Assembly: GCA_016195405.1 (NCBI GenBank)
Contig: JACPZP010000063.1
Span: 1-63,695 of the forward strand
Length of the DNA: 63,695 nt
From: Planctomycetota bacterium
GTDB taxonomy: Bacteria; Planctomycetota; Planctomycetia; Gemmatales; Gemmataceae
Direction: 5' to 3'
The notes under the pieces are model-generated. The model saw only the letters and a program-made list of their open reading frames with translations. It made no database searches and had not been told where the DNA came from. Each line of letters opens with the position of its first letter. Positions within the stretch are counted from its first letter, which is position 1. Made by a program: the position numbers and the translations under genes. Below, piece after piece: positions 17,785-26,595 of this stretch.

Positions 17785-18864
17785 ATGTTCCATTTCTTTC
17801 AGTCGGCGGCCGATAACTTCGGCGTCGTCCCGGTCGCGCAGCTCTCGTTCACCGTTTGGCTCCTCATCTTGCTGGCTCTCACGTTTGACTTCCTCAACGG
17901 CATGCACGACGCGGCCAACTCGATCGCCACGGTCGTCTCTACGCGCGTGCTTAGCCCGCAGGTCGCCGTGGTCTGGGCCGCGTTTTTCAACTTCGTCGCT
18001 TTCTTGGTTTTTCCGCTCGAAGTGGCCGCCAACATTCAGAAAAACATTGTCTCCCAGGAGCTGATCAACGATCCCAACTTCACTAATCACCTGGTGGCCG
18101 CGACCTTAATTGGGGCGTGCGGCTGGAACATCCTGACGTGGTACTTGGGCTTGCCGACCAGCTCGTCGCACGCGCTCATGGGCAGCCTGGTCGGGGCAGC
18201 GGTGGCGCTGACAGGAAGCGTTTACTCTTTGAACCCGGGCGGCATTCTCTGGATCGTGCTGTTCATAGTGCTGGCGCCCATGATCGGCCTGGTTTTGGGA
18301 ACCACCATTGCCGTCGCCGTCATGTGGCTTTTCCGTAATTCCACGCCGCAACGAGTCGACCGGACGTTCCGTTGGGGCCAGCTTTTCTCGGCCGCGTTCT
18401 TCAGCCTGGGCCACGGCGGCAACGACGCCCAGAAAACCATGGGCATTATCTTCCTCTTGTTGATTGGGGCGAGTCAGGGCGGCGCCAACTTTCCGACGCC
18501 CACGCACGTGCCGACCGAGGTCGTACTCGCCTGTCACCTCGCCATGGGGCTGGGGACGTTGTCCGGCGGCTGGCGCATCGTCAAGACCATGGGCCAGCGC
18601 ATCATCAAGCTTCGGCCCGTGGACGGCTTTTGCGCCGAAACCGGGGCGGCGATCACCCTCGCCCTCACGACGATCTTGAAGGGCATCCCCGTCAGCACCA
18701 CGCACACGATCACGGGAGCGATCGTCGGTGTCGGGGCGCTTAAGCGGTTCTCGGCGGTTCGCTGGGGAGTGGCTGGACGGGTGGTGTGGGCCTGGATCTT
18801 GACGATCCCCGGCGCAGCGCTTTTGGCGGTGATCAGCACCGTGATATTGCGCGTGTTCTGGTGA
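17785..18864 (+). CDS. pit: inorganic phosphate transporter, Pit family
   Basis: This 359-residue membrane protein has about nine or ten hydrophobic segments. Both Pit signature repeats are present: FDFLNGMHDAANSIATVVSTRVL near the N-terminus and SLGHGGNDAQKTMGIIFLLL in the second half. The inverted repeat ends STTHTITGAIVGVG, also typical. It imports phosphate, usually as a metal-phosphate complex, driven by the proton gradient. It follows the DUF47 gene by 16 bases as one operon. A 22-base-pair palindrome and a strong stem-loop lie just downstream. Confidence 0.93.
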   Translation: MFHFFQSAADNFGVVPVAQLSFTVWLLILLALTFDFLNGMHDAANSIATVVSTRVLSPQVAVVWAAFFNFVAFLVFPLEVAANIQKNIVSQELINDPNFTNHLVAATLIGACGWNILTWYLGLPTSSSHALMGSLVGAAVALTGSVYSLNPGGILWIVLFIVLAPMIGLVLGTTIAVAVMWLFRNSTPQRVDRTFRWGQLFSAAFFSLGHGGNDAQKTMGIIFLLLIGASQGGANFPTPTHVPTEVVLACHLAMGLGTLSGGWRIVKTMGQRIIKLRPVDGFCAETGAAITLALTTILKGIPVSTTHTITGAIVGVGALKRFSAVRWGVAGRVVWAWILTIPGAALLAVISTVILRVFW

Positions 18865-18874
18865 GTGAGTTTGA

Positions 18875-18943
18875 GCCCGAAGCGCTAGCGAGGGCAATCG
18901 CGATCACAATCATGTCGCGCCTGCCCTCGCTAGCGCTTCGGGC
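18875..18943. repeat. 22-bp perfect inverted repeat (CGCTAGCG core)
   Basis: Bases 18875-18896 are the exact reverse complement of 18922-18943, with a 25-base spacer. Each arm contains GAAGCGCTAGCGAGGG. It starts ten bases after the pit stop codon. It resembles dispersed intergenic palindromes of planctomycete chromosomes rather than a terminator, since no T-run follows. Confidence 0.8.
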
Positions 18944-18953
18944 CCAAGCAAAA

Positions 18954-18995
18954 AACCGAAAACCCGCGTCGCCTCGGAGACGCGGGTTTTCGGTT
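18954..18995. terminator. strong bidirectional stem-loop terminator
   Basis: A 17-base-pair perfect stem (18954-18970 with 18979-18995) encloses an eight-base loop. The arms contain AACCCGCGTC and its complement. A run of A residues precedes it and a T-rich stretch follows, so it could stop transcripts from either strand. It would end the DUF47-pit operon. Confidence 0.8.
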
Positions 18996-19605
18996 CTTAT
19001 GATGAACATGCGGGAAGCATGGAGTTTTTCGTGGCATGGTGGCTTCTCGTTCCGGGGCGGGATCTGTTCCGGAAATCCCGCGGGGCGGCCGCCACCATGC
19101 CAACATCTCGGGTCGTTATCCCGAGGCTCTTCTCTGCCAGCCCCGTTCCACTTTAACGCTTTCCTCGGGGGCGATTATCTTATAGCAACCATCATGCCAA
19201 AGTCGCAAAACTCAGATGCCACGGTCATAACTCATTTCCAAATCGATGCTTAAGGGAATCGTTCCGGAGAGGCCGATTTTGCCCGACAAGCCGTCATTGC
19301 ATTTTTTTCCTCCGACACGGGGAAAAAGCAACAATCCAGGCAAAAGTAAACATCGCTAGCGCGCGGCCGGCAGGTGTTAACTTCCCGCAACAGCGCGGCA
19401 TTTGTTTTCCAGAACGGTCTACCCGAGTGCCGATGTTTCATCATGCCACTCCCAAAGGGGTTGCACGCATTCTTCCATTTCAACTGGGCCGACGCGCAAG
19501 TCGGGCATGGCGCTTGCTTCCATGTAGTTCGAACTGGTAGCTAGAGTGAGTTCCGGCTTGAGCCGGCCCGCCTCAAGGCGGCACCCCAAGGGAAGGAGGG
19601 GGATC
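18996..19605. other. intergenic region upstream of the small secreted protein
   Basis: About 600 bases without a supportable gene. It contains an inverted pair GGCATGGTGGC / GCCACCATGCC (near 19032 and 19090) and a CCGGCTTGAGCCGG palindrome around 19553. The region near the end carries the ribosome site of the following gene. ORFs on either strand here lack start signals or sensible composition. Confidence 0.5.
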
Positions 19606-19788
19606 ATGGAATTCCGCTGGATCGCGATCATCACGCTGTGGACGCTGCTGGCGGGACCAGTGTTTGACTCTCCTGTCGGTATGCAAGCTTCCCAGCAAGC
19701 ACGTTCAAACCAAGCCGGCATTAGCCGGACACGGACGCACCAAGTACAGCATGGAAAGCTGAGTCATCAAAAAACACAGAGGTTCTGA
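19606..19788 (+). CDS. small secreted protein of unknown function
   Basis: An ATG at 19606 follows a very strong ribosome site (GGAAGGAGGGGG, about five bases away). It encodes 60 residues. The N-terminus MEFRWIAIITLWTLLAGPVF is a signal peptide or single membrane helix. The remainder is short, hydrophilic and rich in Gln, His, Arg and Ser, with no cysteine. An intrinsic terminator begins 28 bases after the stop, so this is a complete stand-alone transcription unit. No family is recognised. The ribosome site and terminator are the main evidence that it is real. Confidence 0.65.
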   Translation: MEFRWIAIITLWTLLAGPVFDSPVGMQASQQARSNQAGISRTRTHQVQHGKLSHQKTQRF

Positions 19789-19815
19789 AACGGGATTTAC
19801 GAAGCTTCAACATCC

Positions 19816-19847
19816 AGGCCCGCGGGAGCGCCCGCGGGCCTTTTTTT
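19816..19847 (+). terminator. intrinsic terminator after the small secreted protein
   Basis: GGCCCGCGGG (19817-19826) pairs with CCCGCGGGCC (19831-19840) around a four-base loop, extended by an A-T pair, and is followed directly by seven T residues. Confidence 0.9.
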
Positions 19848-19928
19848 GCCGCCTTCGCGTCGATTCTCATTACAATGGTCCTACAACAGGCTTCCCAAAA
19901 CACGCTGATTGCTCACGTGGGGTTCTGA

Positions 19929-20768
19929 ATGACGACCGCAACGCGGGCGGATCTGAACGTCAAAGAGCTGGAATCGCGAGCCAAATCCATCCGCAGGAGT
20001 ATTGTCGAGAGCACGACCGCGGCCGGCTCGGGGCACCCCACTAGTTCGCTGTCCGGAGTGGAGATCGCCACAGCCCTCTATTTCGCCGGCGTGCTCCGCT
20101 ACGATCCTAAGAAGCCTCGCTGGCCTGAGCGCGACCGGTTTATCCTGAGCAAAGGACACGGCGCCCCGCTTCTTTACGCGGCGCTCGCTGAGGCCGGCTA
20201 CTTCCCCAAGAGCGACCTGCTCACGTTGCGGAAGCTCGGCAGCCCGCTCGAAGGCCATCCGAATATGCGCCGGCTTCCTGGCGTGGAAGCGTCCACGGGC
20301 TCTTTGGGCCAGGGGTTGTCGATCGGCATCGGCGTCGCATTGGCCGCTCGCCTCGACAATCTCGATGCGCGCGTTTACGTCATGACCGGCGACGGCGAGA
20401 TCGACCAAGGCCAGGTCTGGGAAGCCGTCATGGCCGCCCACAAGTTCAAACTCGACAACCTGACGCTCATCGTCGATCAGAACGGTTATCAGCAGACCGG
20501 CGCCACGGCTGAGGTCCTCGATCTGAAGCCGCTCGCTCCGAAATTCGAGGCATTCGGCTGGTGCGCCCAGGAAATCAACGGCCACGAATTGAGTGACGTC
20601 CTGGCTGCCCTGGAAAAGGCGCGCAACACCAAAGGCCGGCCCAGCGCGATCGTCGCCCGGACGATCAAGGGCTATCCGATTCAAGAAATCCTCGGAAGCG
20701 ACCCAAACCATCACGGCAAACCGCTGACCAAGGAGGAGGCGGCCAAAGCGCTGGCGATATTGCGCTAG
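19929..20768 (+). CDS. transketolase, N-terminal (thiamine diphosphate binding) subunit
   Basis: Transketolase moves two-carbon units between sugar phosphates in the pentose phosphate pathway. This 279-residue subunit has TTAAGSGHPTSSLSGVEIATALYF, RDRFILSKGHGAPLLYA, STGSLGQGLSIGIGVA and the diphosphate/metal motif VMTGDGEIDQGQVWEAVMAA followed by IVDQNGYQQTG. It corresponds to the N-terminal half only. The C-terminal half is encoded separately at 22282-23211, with an unrelated membrane-protein gene in between. Split transketolases are known in many bacteria and archaea, but the two halves are usually adjacent. Confidence 0.9.
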   Translation: MTTATRADLNVKELESRAKSIRRSIVESTTAAGSGHPTSSLSGVEIATALYFAGVLRYDPKKPRWPERDRFILSKGHGAPLLYAALAEAGYFPKSDLLTLRKLGSPLEGHPNMRRLPGVEASTGSLGQGLSIGIGVALAARLDNLDARVYVMTGDGEIDQGQVWEAVMAAHKFKLDNLTLIVDQNGYQQTGATAEVLDLKPLAPKFEAFGWCAQEINGHELSDVLAALEKARNTKGRPSAIVARTIKGYPIQEILGSDPNHHGKPLTKEEAAKALAILR

Positions 20769-20771
20769 TGC

Positions 20772-20822
20772 GAAGCCGCAGTCTTCAGGCTGCGACGTTC
20801 GCAGGCTAAAGCCAGCGGCTAC
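20772..20822. repeat. imperfect inverted repeat with AGCCGC ends
   Basis: GAAGCCGCAGTCTTCAGGCTGCG is followed by an imperfect inverted copy ending GCCAGCGGCTAC. The same composition (GTAGCCGCAG with CTGAAGGCTGCGGCTAC) appears at 44932-44988, so both belong to a dispersed family of intergenic hairpins. Confidence 0.65.
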
Positions 20823-20871
20823 GATTGCTGATTTACTCGCATTGAATTGCGCCCATCTTGGAAATCCTCCC

Positions 20872-22242
20872 ATGGCGAAGTCGCGTATCAGTTGTCCGAA
20901 CGGACACGTATTGGGCATCGGTCCCCAACACGAAGGCAAGAAAATCCGATGTCCCAAGTGCCAGGTGATTCTTCAAGTTCCCATGGGAAGCGCGGTCAAG
21001 CCGGCGAGTCAGGCGCCGAGCACAGGAGCGGCGCCGAGCCAAAAACCGGCGGCGAGCCAAGGCGCTGCGGTAAGCCAAGGCCCCGCGCGACCGCCGGCAT
21101 CGGGTCAAACGGCCCCGCGCCCGGCGCGGCCTCCCGCGCCGCCCCCGCCTCCACCGCTTCCGCCGGCCACTCCCTTTTCCGAGATGGAAACGCTGTCGCT
21201 TCCGGCGCGCAAACCGCTTCTCGATGACGACGATGATCTGCCAAGATCGCGCCGGCCGCGCGACGAAGGCGACGACGAACGCCCGCGCCGCCGCCGTGAC
21301 GACGAATTCGACGAAAGGCCACGAGCGCGTAAGCAACGCCAAGATGATTACGTGGACGAGGACGACGACAGGCGGCACGGGCGGCGCGATGACGACGAAG
21401 ACGAAGACGAAGAACGCCGTCGTTCGCGCCGCGGCCGCGACGATGAATGGGACGAAGGAGAAGAGGATGCGGATTGGGACGAACCGCCCGCGACGAAGGG
21501 AAGCGGTAAGCGACGACGCGCTACGCGTACAGGCCTGCAGCTACATTTCGTAAGGTACGGGCTGATGGCTGGGGCGTTCGCGTTCATTCTTCTTGGCTTC
21601 GCGCTCATTTTCCTGGGCGGGACGACTCGGGTTGCGGGCTTGGTCGGCGCCGGTGGGATGGTGATATTGGTGGGGGCCGTCCTCGGTGTGCTGGCCGCGC
21701 CGATTCTGGGCCTCATCGGCAACGTGTTTTGCATGCGCATGGAGCCCAGGGCAGGCGGCTCCGGCTTGGCGCTGGGCGGACTCATTCTCGATTCGTGCGT
21801 CCTGGCGGGCATCGTGTTGATTGTCGTGTTCGTTGGGGCCTCCTTTGGCTCGATAGGTATGGAAATGAATCGAGCGGGACCCCCGCCGCCCGATATGGCA
21901 GCCGGCGCCGCCGGCAGCTTACTTGTTGCACTTTTGCTCTACATCATCGTGGCGTTGTGCGCGCTTGCGTCGTTCATACTTTTCATGCTCATGCTGAGAA
22001 ACATAGCGCGTTTCGTCGGGGAAAAACGCAAAGCTGGCAGCGCCGTTAGGATGCTGATCGTCACTCTCGCGGTTGGAATCGGCGGCGGTATGCTCATGGG
22101 GGCCGTCTCGCAGTTGATTGCACGGATGGGCGGCGCGGGCGCGATCCTGTTTCTGGTGATTTACCTCGCATGGGTGATATCGATGATTTTTATTTACGTG
22201 CGAGTTGCGCTGTTGACGAAAGCCGTCAAGACTTGTGTTTAG
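20872..22242 (+). CDS. zinc-ribbon protein with low-complexity linker and C-terminal membrane domain
   Basis: From the ATG at 20872 the protein has 456 residues. It opens with a zinc-ribbon/MJ0042-like finger (ISCPNGHVLGIGPQHEGKKIRCPKCQ: one Cys, a His, then CxxC). This is followed by a Pro/Ala/Gln-rich stretch and a long, highly charged Asp/Arg region (about residues 120-225). The last half has about five hydrophobic helices (starting GLMAGAFAFILLGFALIFLGG). Such finger-linker-membrane proteins are common in planctomycetes and have no assigned function. It lies between the two transketolase subunits on the same strand, 39 bases ahead of the second. Confidence 0.7.
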   Translation: MAKSRISCPNGHVLGIGPQHEGKKIRCPKCQVILQVPMGSAVKPASQAPSTGAAPSQKPAASQGAAVSQGPARPPASGQTAPRPARPPAPPPPPPLPPATPFSEMETLSLPARKPLLDDDDDLPRSRRPRDEGDDERPRRRRDDEFDERPRARKQRQDDYVDEDDDRRHGRRDDDEDEDEERRRSRRGRDDEWDEGEEDADWDEPPATKGSGKRRRATRTGLQLHFVRYGLMAGAFAFILLGFALIFLGGTTRVAGLVGAGGMVILVGAVLGVLAAPILGLIGNVFCMRMEPRAGGSGLALGGLILDSCVLAGIVLIVVFVGASFGSIGMEMNRAGPPPPDMAAGAAGSLLVALLLYIIVALCALASFILFMLMLRNIARFVGEKRKAGSAVRMLIVTLAVGIGGGMLMGAVSQLIARMGGAGAILFLVIYLAWVISMIFIYVRVALLTKAVKTCV

Positions 22243-22281
22243 CTCAGGATCGGAGTCAAGGCGACGGAAAGGTGATCTTCG

Positions 22282-23211
22282 ATGAAACTGGGCAAATCGG
22301 TCCGTGAAGCTTTCGGCCTGGCGCTCGCCCAGCTCGGCGAAGCCGATCCCAACATCGTCGTCGTCGACGGCGACGTGCATAACTCCACGCGCACCGATTA
22401 CTTCGCCAAGAAGTTCCCCGAGCGCTTCTTCAACGTCGGCATCGCCGAATCAAACATGGTCGGCATCGCCGGCGGCTTGGCATCCTCGGGCAAGCGCGTT
22501 TGGGCGGCGTCCTTCGCGGCCTTTATCATGTGCAACGCCTACGATCAGTTGCGCATGTCGGTGGCGTTCCCGGGCCTCGACGTCAAAGTGGTTGGCACCC
22601 ACGCCGGCATCTCCATCGGCGAGGACGGCCCGTCGCAGATGGGAATCGAGGACGTCAGTCTTGCTTGCTCGCTTCCTGGTTTCACCGTGGTGGTGCCGGC
22701 CGACGAGCCTTCAACCTATAAGGCCGTCCAGGCACTGGCGAGTATTCGCACACCCGCCTACCTGCGCGCCGGCCGGCCCAACGTCCCGGTCGTTTATGAA
22801 AACGGCTGCGACTTCCACCTCGGCAAGGCAATAATGCTTCGGCCCGGCAAAGACGTAACCCTCATCGCCAATGGCCTTTTGGTCGCCGCCGCCCTCGAAG
22901 CTGCCGATCAGCTAAAGGGCAAAGGAATAGACGCCCGCGTTCTGGACATGCACACCGTCAAGCCCCTCGACGATGCGGCAGTGCTGGCTGCCGCCCGCGA
23001 GAACGGCCGCATCGTCGTTGCCGAGGAGCATCTGCTTCACGGAGGCTTGGGAAGCGCCGTCGCGCTGTCGGCCGGCCGGCAGCACCCCGTCCCAATGCGT
23101 TTCGTCGCCCTCGTGGACACTTTCGCCGAGTCCGGCAAGCCCGAAGAGTTGCTTGCCAAATATGGCCTGACCGCCAAGGAAATCGTGAAGGCGGCGCTTT
23201 CGTTGAATTAA
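22282..23211 (+). CDS. transketolase, C-terminal (pyrimidine-binding) subunit
   Basis: This 309-residue protein is the partner of the N-terminal subunit at 19929-20768. It has FGLALAQLGEADPNIVVVDGDVHNSTRTDYF, FPERFFNVGIAESNMVGIAGGLASSGKRVWAASFAAF with the catalytic Glu of the pyrimidine domain, THAGISIGEDGPSQMGIEDVSL, and a C-terminal transketolase domain (VLDMHTVKPLDDAAVLAAARENGRIVVAEEH). Length and motifs are complete. The ATG has GGAAAGGTGATC upstream. Two such subunits assemble the active enzyme. Confidence 0.91.
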   Translation: MKLGKSVREAFGLALAQLGEADPNIVVVDGDVHNSTRTDYFAKKFPERFFNVGIAESNMVGIAGGLASSGKRVWAASFAAFIMCNAYDQLRMSVAFPGLDVKVVGTHAGISIGEDGPSQMGIEDVSLACSLPGFTVVVPADEPSTYKAVQALASIRTPAYLRAGRPNVPVVYENGCDFHLGKAIMLRPGKDVTLIANGLLVAAALEAADQLKGKGIDARVLDMHTVKPLDDAAVLAAARENGRIVVAEEHLLHGGLGSAVALSAGRQHPVPMRFVALVDTFAESGKPEELLAKYGLTAKEIVKAALSLN

Positions 23212-23410
23212 ATTCCGCTCAAGGGTTCCTTTTCCGCGTGAAACTATTTCCCGGGCAATACGATTCACGTTTTTCGGGATATTCCGGCCTTACGGATTGG
23301 CCTTTGGCTTAGAAATGAGTTATATGTTGAAAAGGCGCGATCGCCCTCTCTCCGCGCTGCCGGCTTGAGCCTGGTGAAAAAGGTCCTGTCCCCTTTTTCG
23401 AGGCCTGGAA

Positions 23411-24445
23411 GTGGCCAAGTACCGCTGTTCGCTCCTCGTGGTCGATGATGAGCCCTACATCCTCACCACGCTGGCTGCCCTCCTAAGCAACGAGTTCGAC
23501 GTGCTGACCGCGGACTCCGCCGAGGCCGCCCAGCGCCAATTCGCCAACCACGACATCGACCTCATCCTCACCGACCAGAAAATGCCGCGCATGACCGGCG
23601 TGCAGCTTCTGGAATGGGTCCGCCAGAACCACCCTAACACCGTCCGCTTGATGATGACCGGCTTCGCCGAACTGGAAGAGGCCGTCGAAGCGATCAACCG
23701 CGGCCAGGTCTATCGCTATCTCTTCAAGCCGTGGCGGACCGACGAGCTGCTCGACACCCTCCACAACGCCGCCCGCACTTTCATGTTGGAGCGCAGCCAC
23801 GAACAGCTCCTGCAGGAGCTGCGCGAGCTGAATCAGCAGCTCGAGCTTCGCGTGCAGCAGCGCACGCGTGAGCTGGAGGAGGCCAATTTCGAGCTCGAGC
23901 AAAAGAACAAGATGCTCGAGAAGTTGGCCCTGACCGATCCTTTGACCAACTTGCCCAACCGCCGGGCCATGGATCGGCTGGCCGAGCGCGAGTTGCGCCG
24001 CCGCGATCGCTATCCCAGTCCGCTCGCCATCGCCTACATCGACGCCGACCATTTCCGCGAGATCAACGCCCGCTACCTGCATCCCGGCGGCGACAAGGTC
24101 CTGGTCGATCTCGGCAAGGCGCTCAACAGCTCGCTACGGTCGGTCGACCTTCTGGGCCGAATCGGCGGCGAGGAGTTCATGGTCATCGCGCCGGAGACCA
24201 ACATGGAAGGCGCGATCGCGCTGGGCGAACGCATCCGCACCACCGTCGAGTGCTGCGAATTCGCTTACAAGAACGACGTCATCCCGGTGCGCGTCAGCAT
24301 CGGCTTCGCGATCGCCGAGCACGGCATCGAAGCCGACTACGAGCAGATGAAGCACCAAGCCGCCGCTGCCTTGTCCGAGGCCAAGAACACCGGCCGCAAC
24401 AAGTGCGTGTATTACTCAATGATGCCGTTTGAGGCAGCCGGGTGA
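23411..24445 (+). CDS. response regulator with GGDEF domain (diguanylate cyclase)
   Basis: The start is a GTG. The protein (344 residues) has an N-terminal receiver domain with acidic pocket VVDDEP and the phospho-accepting Asp55 in LILTDQKMP. A Glu/Leu-rich coiled coil follows (about 130-178), then a GGDEF domain. The catalytic signature is GGEEF at residues 252-256 and the product-inhibition site RSVD is at 243-246, both intact. It should therefore make cyclic-di-GMP when phosphorylated and be feedback-inhibited by it. No histidine kinase is adjacent, so its partner is unknown. Confidence 0.92.
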   Translation: MAKYRCSLLVVDDEPYILTTLAALLSNEFDVLTADSAEAAQRQFANHDIDLILTDQKMPRMTGVQLLEWVRQNHPNTVRLMMTGFAELEEAVEAINRGQVYRYLFKPWRTDELLDTLHNAARTFMLERSHEQLLQELRELNQQLELRVQQRTRELEEANFELEQKNKMLEKLALTDPLTNLPNRRAMDRLAERELRRRDRYPSPLAIAYIDADHFREINARYLHPGGDKVLVDLGKALNSSLRSVDLLGRIGGEEFMVIAPETNMEGAIALGERIRTTVECCEFAYKNDVIPVRVSIGFAIAEHGIEADYEQMKHQAAAALSEAKNTGRNKCVYYSMMPFEAAG

Positions 24446-24518
24446 TGGCGATGGGGCGAGGAAAGTTCCCCGCTGATACGATATAAAGCATGGGTGACAT
24501 CGCTGCCGGAGGTTTCCC

Positions 24519-25316
24519 ATGGCGTCGCCGTTTCCCGGAATGGACCCCTATCTCGAATCTCCGCAACTTTGGCCCGACGTTCATCACGGGCTAATCAGCG
24601 AAATGCAAGCCGCCCTTAACCCGGCGTTAAGGCCTCGCTATGTGGCCCGCGTCGAGCTTCGCGTGTACATTTCCGATGATGACGATCCTGGCCGCGAGGT
24701 GATCATTCCCGATGTTCGCATCACGAAGACGAAACGCAAGTCTGAGCGCAAACCCAAAAAGGCGAAAACCGATTCGGCTTTAGCGCTTGTCGAGCCCCTC
24801 ACCGTGCCCTTGCTGCTTGATGACGAAATTGAAGAGGCCCGTCTCGAAATACGTCAACACCAGTCCGGATCGTTGGTGACCGTGATCGAGGTGCTTAGCC
24901 CGACGAACAAGATCCGTGGTTCGCGTGGGCGCGCGAGCTTCATGGAAAAACGCCGCGAAATCCTTGCATCAGCCGTCCATTGGGTGGAAATCGACTTGCT
25001 GCGTGCCGGACAACCCTCAGTCACCCATCCACCGCTCGTACCCAGCGATTATCGCCTTCTGATCTCCCGCGCCGGCGAGCATGGCCAGGCACGCTACTGG
25101 CCCTTCAGTATTCGTCAGGTACTTCCAGAAATAGATATTCCGCTACGAGGCAAGGGCGAACATGTGCCACTCGACCTAGCAGCACTTCTCAACGCCGTCT
25201 ATGTTCGTGGCGCCTATGACCTGTCGATCGATTATCGAAAGGAACCGGAGCCGCCGCTGCGCCCGACCGACGCCGCCTGGGCTGATCGACTCTTGCGCAG
25301 CAAAGAGTTGCGTTAA
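24519..25316 (+). CDS. DUF4058 family protein
   Basis: The N-terminus ASPFPGMDPYLESPQLWPDVHHGLI is the diagnostic opening of DUF4058. Downstream the protein (265 residues) keeps REVIIPDVRI, VTVIEVLSPTNKIRG (the family's conserved nuclease-like VIEVLSP-NK core) and YRLLISR. DUF4058 proteins are frequent in planctomycetes and cyanobacteria. They resemble Uma2/PD-(D/E)XK-type proteins in pattern, but a function is not established. There is no signal peptide. A short upstream gap and no adjacent partner give no further hint. Confidence 0.85.
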   Translation: MASPFPGMDPYLESPQLWPDVHHGLISEMQAALNPALRPRYVARVELRVYISDDDDPGREVIIPDVRITKTKRKSERKPKKAKTDSALALVEPLTVPLLLDDEIEEARLEIRQHQSGSLVTVIEVLSPTNKIRGSRGRASFMEKRREILASAVHWVEIDLLRAGQPSVTHPPLVPSDYRLLISRAGEHGQARYWPFSIRQVLPEIDIPLRGKGEHVPLDLAALLNAVYVRGAYDLSIDYRKEPEPPLRPTDAAWADRLLRSKELR

Positions 25317-25511
25317 TGCGTTTAACCGGAAAATCCGTTTTTTTTCTACCTGACCGGTTTCTACATGCTAAGTATCCTTAGAGCGTGACGCTCAACTCCC
25401 CACCACAAAATTCATTCCCCGACAAAGCTAAACCCGTCGCGAGGCGGGGGCGGAAAGCCATGGGCCTCTCCCTTAAACCAAGAGGCCGCCAGGCTACCGA
25501 AAGGAACGACC

Positions 25512-26588
25512 ATGAGGCACTTCCCGTCCCGAGGTGCCGGCGCCGTGGCGGCGCTGGCGGTCTTCGCATGCCTTGGAACCATCGGCGCCAACATCGGGGC
25601 CGCAACAGAGAAGAGCGCGTCCCATTCCCGCCGTAATCCCATCGTTCAGGCCGTCGACAAAACCAAAGCCGCCATCGTCACCGTCCGCGTGCCCCGACCC
25701 AACGGCGTCAAGGACTTGATCGGCACCGGCGTCGTCATCGACGAGCGCGGCTACATCGTCACCAACCGCCACGTCGTCGGCGCCTCTCGACAGGTCAAGA
25801 TTCGCCTCGTGGATGGCACTACTATCGACGGCCAGGTCGTCTGGAGCGACGCCGCCCAGGACCTGGCCGTCGTTCACATATCCACCGACAAAAAGCTCCA
25901 GGCGCTGGAACTCGCCCCGGTCGGCGATCTGATGGTGGGTGAAACCGTCATCGCCGTGGGACATCCGTTCGGCTACACCAACACCGTTTCGACAGGCATC
26001 ATCAGCGCCTTGGGCCGTGAGATCGAGATGCCGTCGGGCGACACCTTGACTGGCCTTATCCAGACCAATGCCAGCATCAATCCCGGCAATTCCGGCGGGC
26101 CGCTTCTCAATATCAACGGCGAACTGATCGGCATCAACGTCGCCCTCCGCGACGGCGCCCAAGGCATCGCTTTCGCCATCAATGCAGGCACGGTCAAGCA
26201 GGTGCTCGAGACCAACTTCAGCGCGCTGAAGATGTCCGGCGTTCATCACGGTCTGAAGTGCAAAGAGAAGGTGCTTGGTGAGACGGGCGACCGTCAACGC
26301 GTGGTCGTGGCCGCTTTCCAAGGCGATGCGCTCAAGAACGGCGACGAAATCCGCGCCGTCGCCCACCGCCCGGTGGCCAACAGCTTCGACGTTGAACGCG
26401 CCCTCTGGGACAAGAAGCCGGGCGAGTCCGTGACGCTTCAAGTCGTGCGCCAAGGCGAGTCGCTGGTGGTGACGCTGACCCTGGCCTCCGGCAGCGATGC
26501 CGGTCTTGTCGCCGCCCAAGTGACGCCGAGCCAGCCGCGTCAGGCAAAGCTATCCGAGCAACGCGTGTCGCCGGCGACCGATCGCTAA
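25512..26588 (+). CDS. secreted HtrA/Deg-like serine protease with one PDZ domain
   Basis: The ATG follows AAAGGAACGACC. A signal peptide (residues 1-31) precedes a trypsin-like domain. The catalytic triad is His87 (NRHVVG), Asp117 (AQDLAVVH) and Ser194 (NPGNSGGPLLN). A C-terminal PDZ domain follows (about 255-335, GDALKNGDEIRAVAHRPV and KKPGESVTLQVVRQG). It is 358 residues, the usual one-PDZ architecture of DegS/HtrA quality-control proteases in the periplasm. The next gene is a diverged duplicate that lacks the PDZ domain. Even the leader before the start codon is similar in both, showing a tandem duplication that included the 5' region. Confidence 0.9.
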   Translation: MRHFPSRGAGAVAALAVFACLGTIGANIGAATEKSASHSRRNPIVQAVDKTKAAIVTVRVPRPNGVKDLIGTGVVIDERGYIVTNRHVVGASRQVKIRLVDGTTIDGQVVWSDAAQDLAVVHISTDKKLQALELAPVGDLMVGETVIAVGHPFGYTNTVSTGIISALGREIEMPSGDTLTGLIQTNASINPGNSGGPLLNINGELIGINVALRDGAQGIAFAINAGTVKQVLETNFSALKMSGVHHGLKCKEKVLGETGDRQRVVVAAFQGDALKNGDEIRAVAHRPVANSFDVERALWDKKPGESVTLQVVRQGESLVVTLTLASGSDAGLVAAQVTPSQPRQAKLSEQRVSPATDR

Positions 26589-26595
26589 AACAAGT

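Noticed and set aside
23360..23402. Terminator-like AAAAAGG / CCTTTTT pair before the GGDEF gene
   Set aside because: The stem is short and AT-rich and the T-run forms part of the arm; it looks more like a common intergenic motif than a working terminator.
25494..26519. 341-residue minus-strand ORF opposite the first HtrA gene
   Set aside because: Shadow of the protease coding sequence; rich in Asp/Gly/Val with no recognisable motif.
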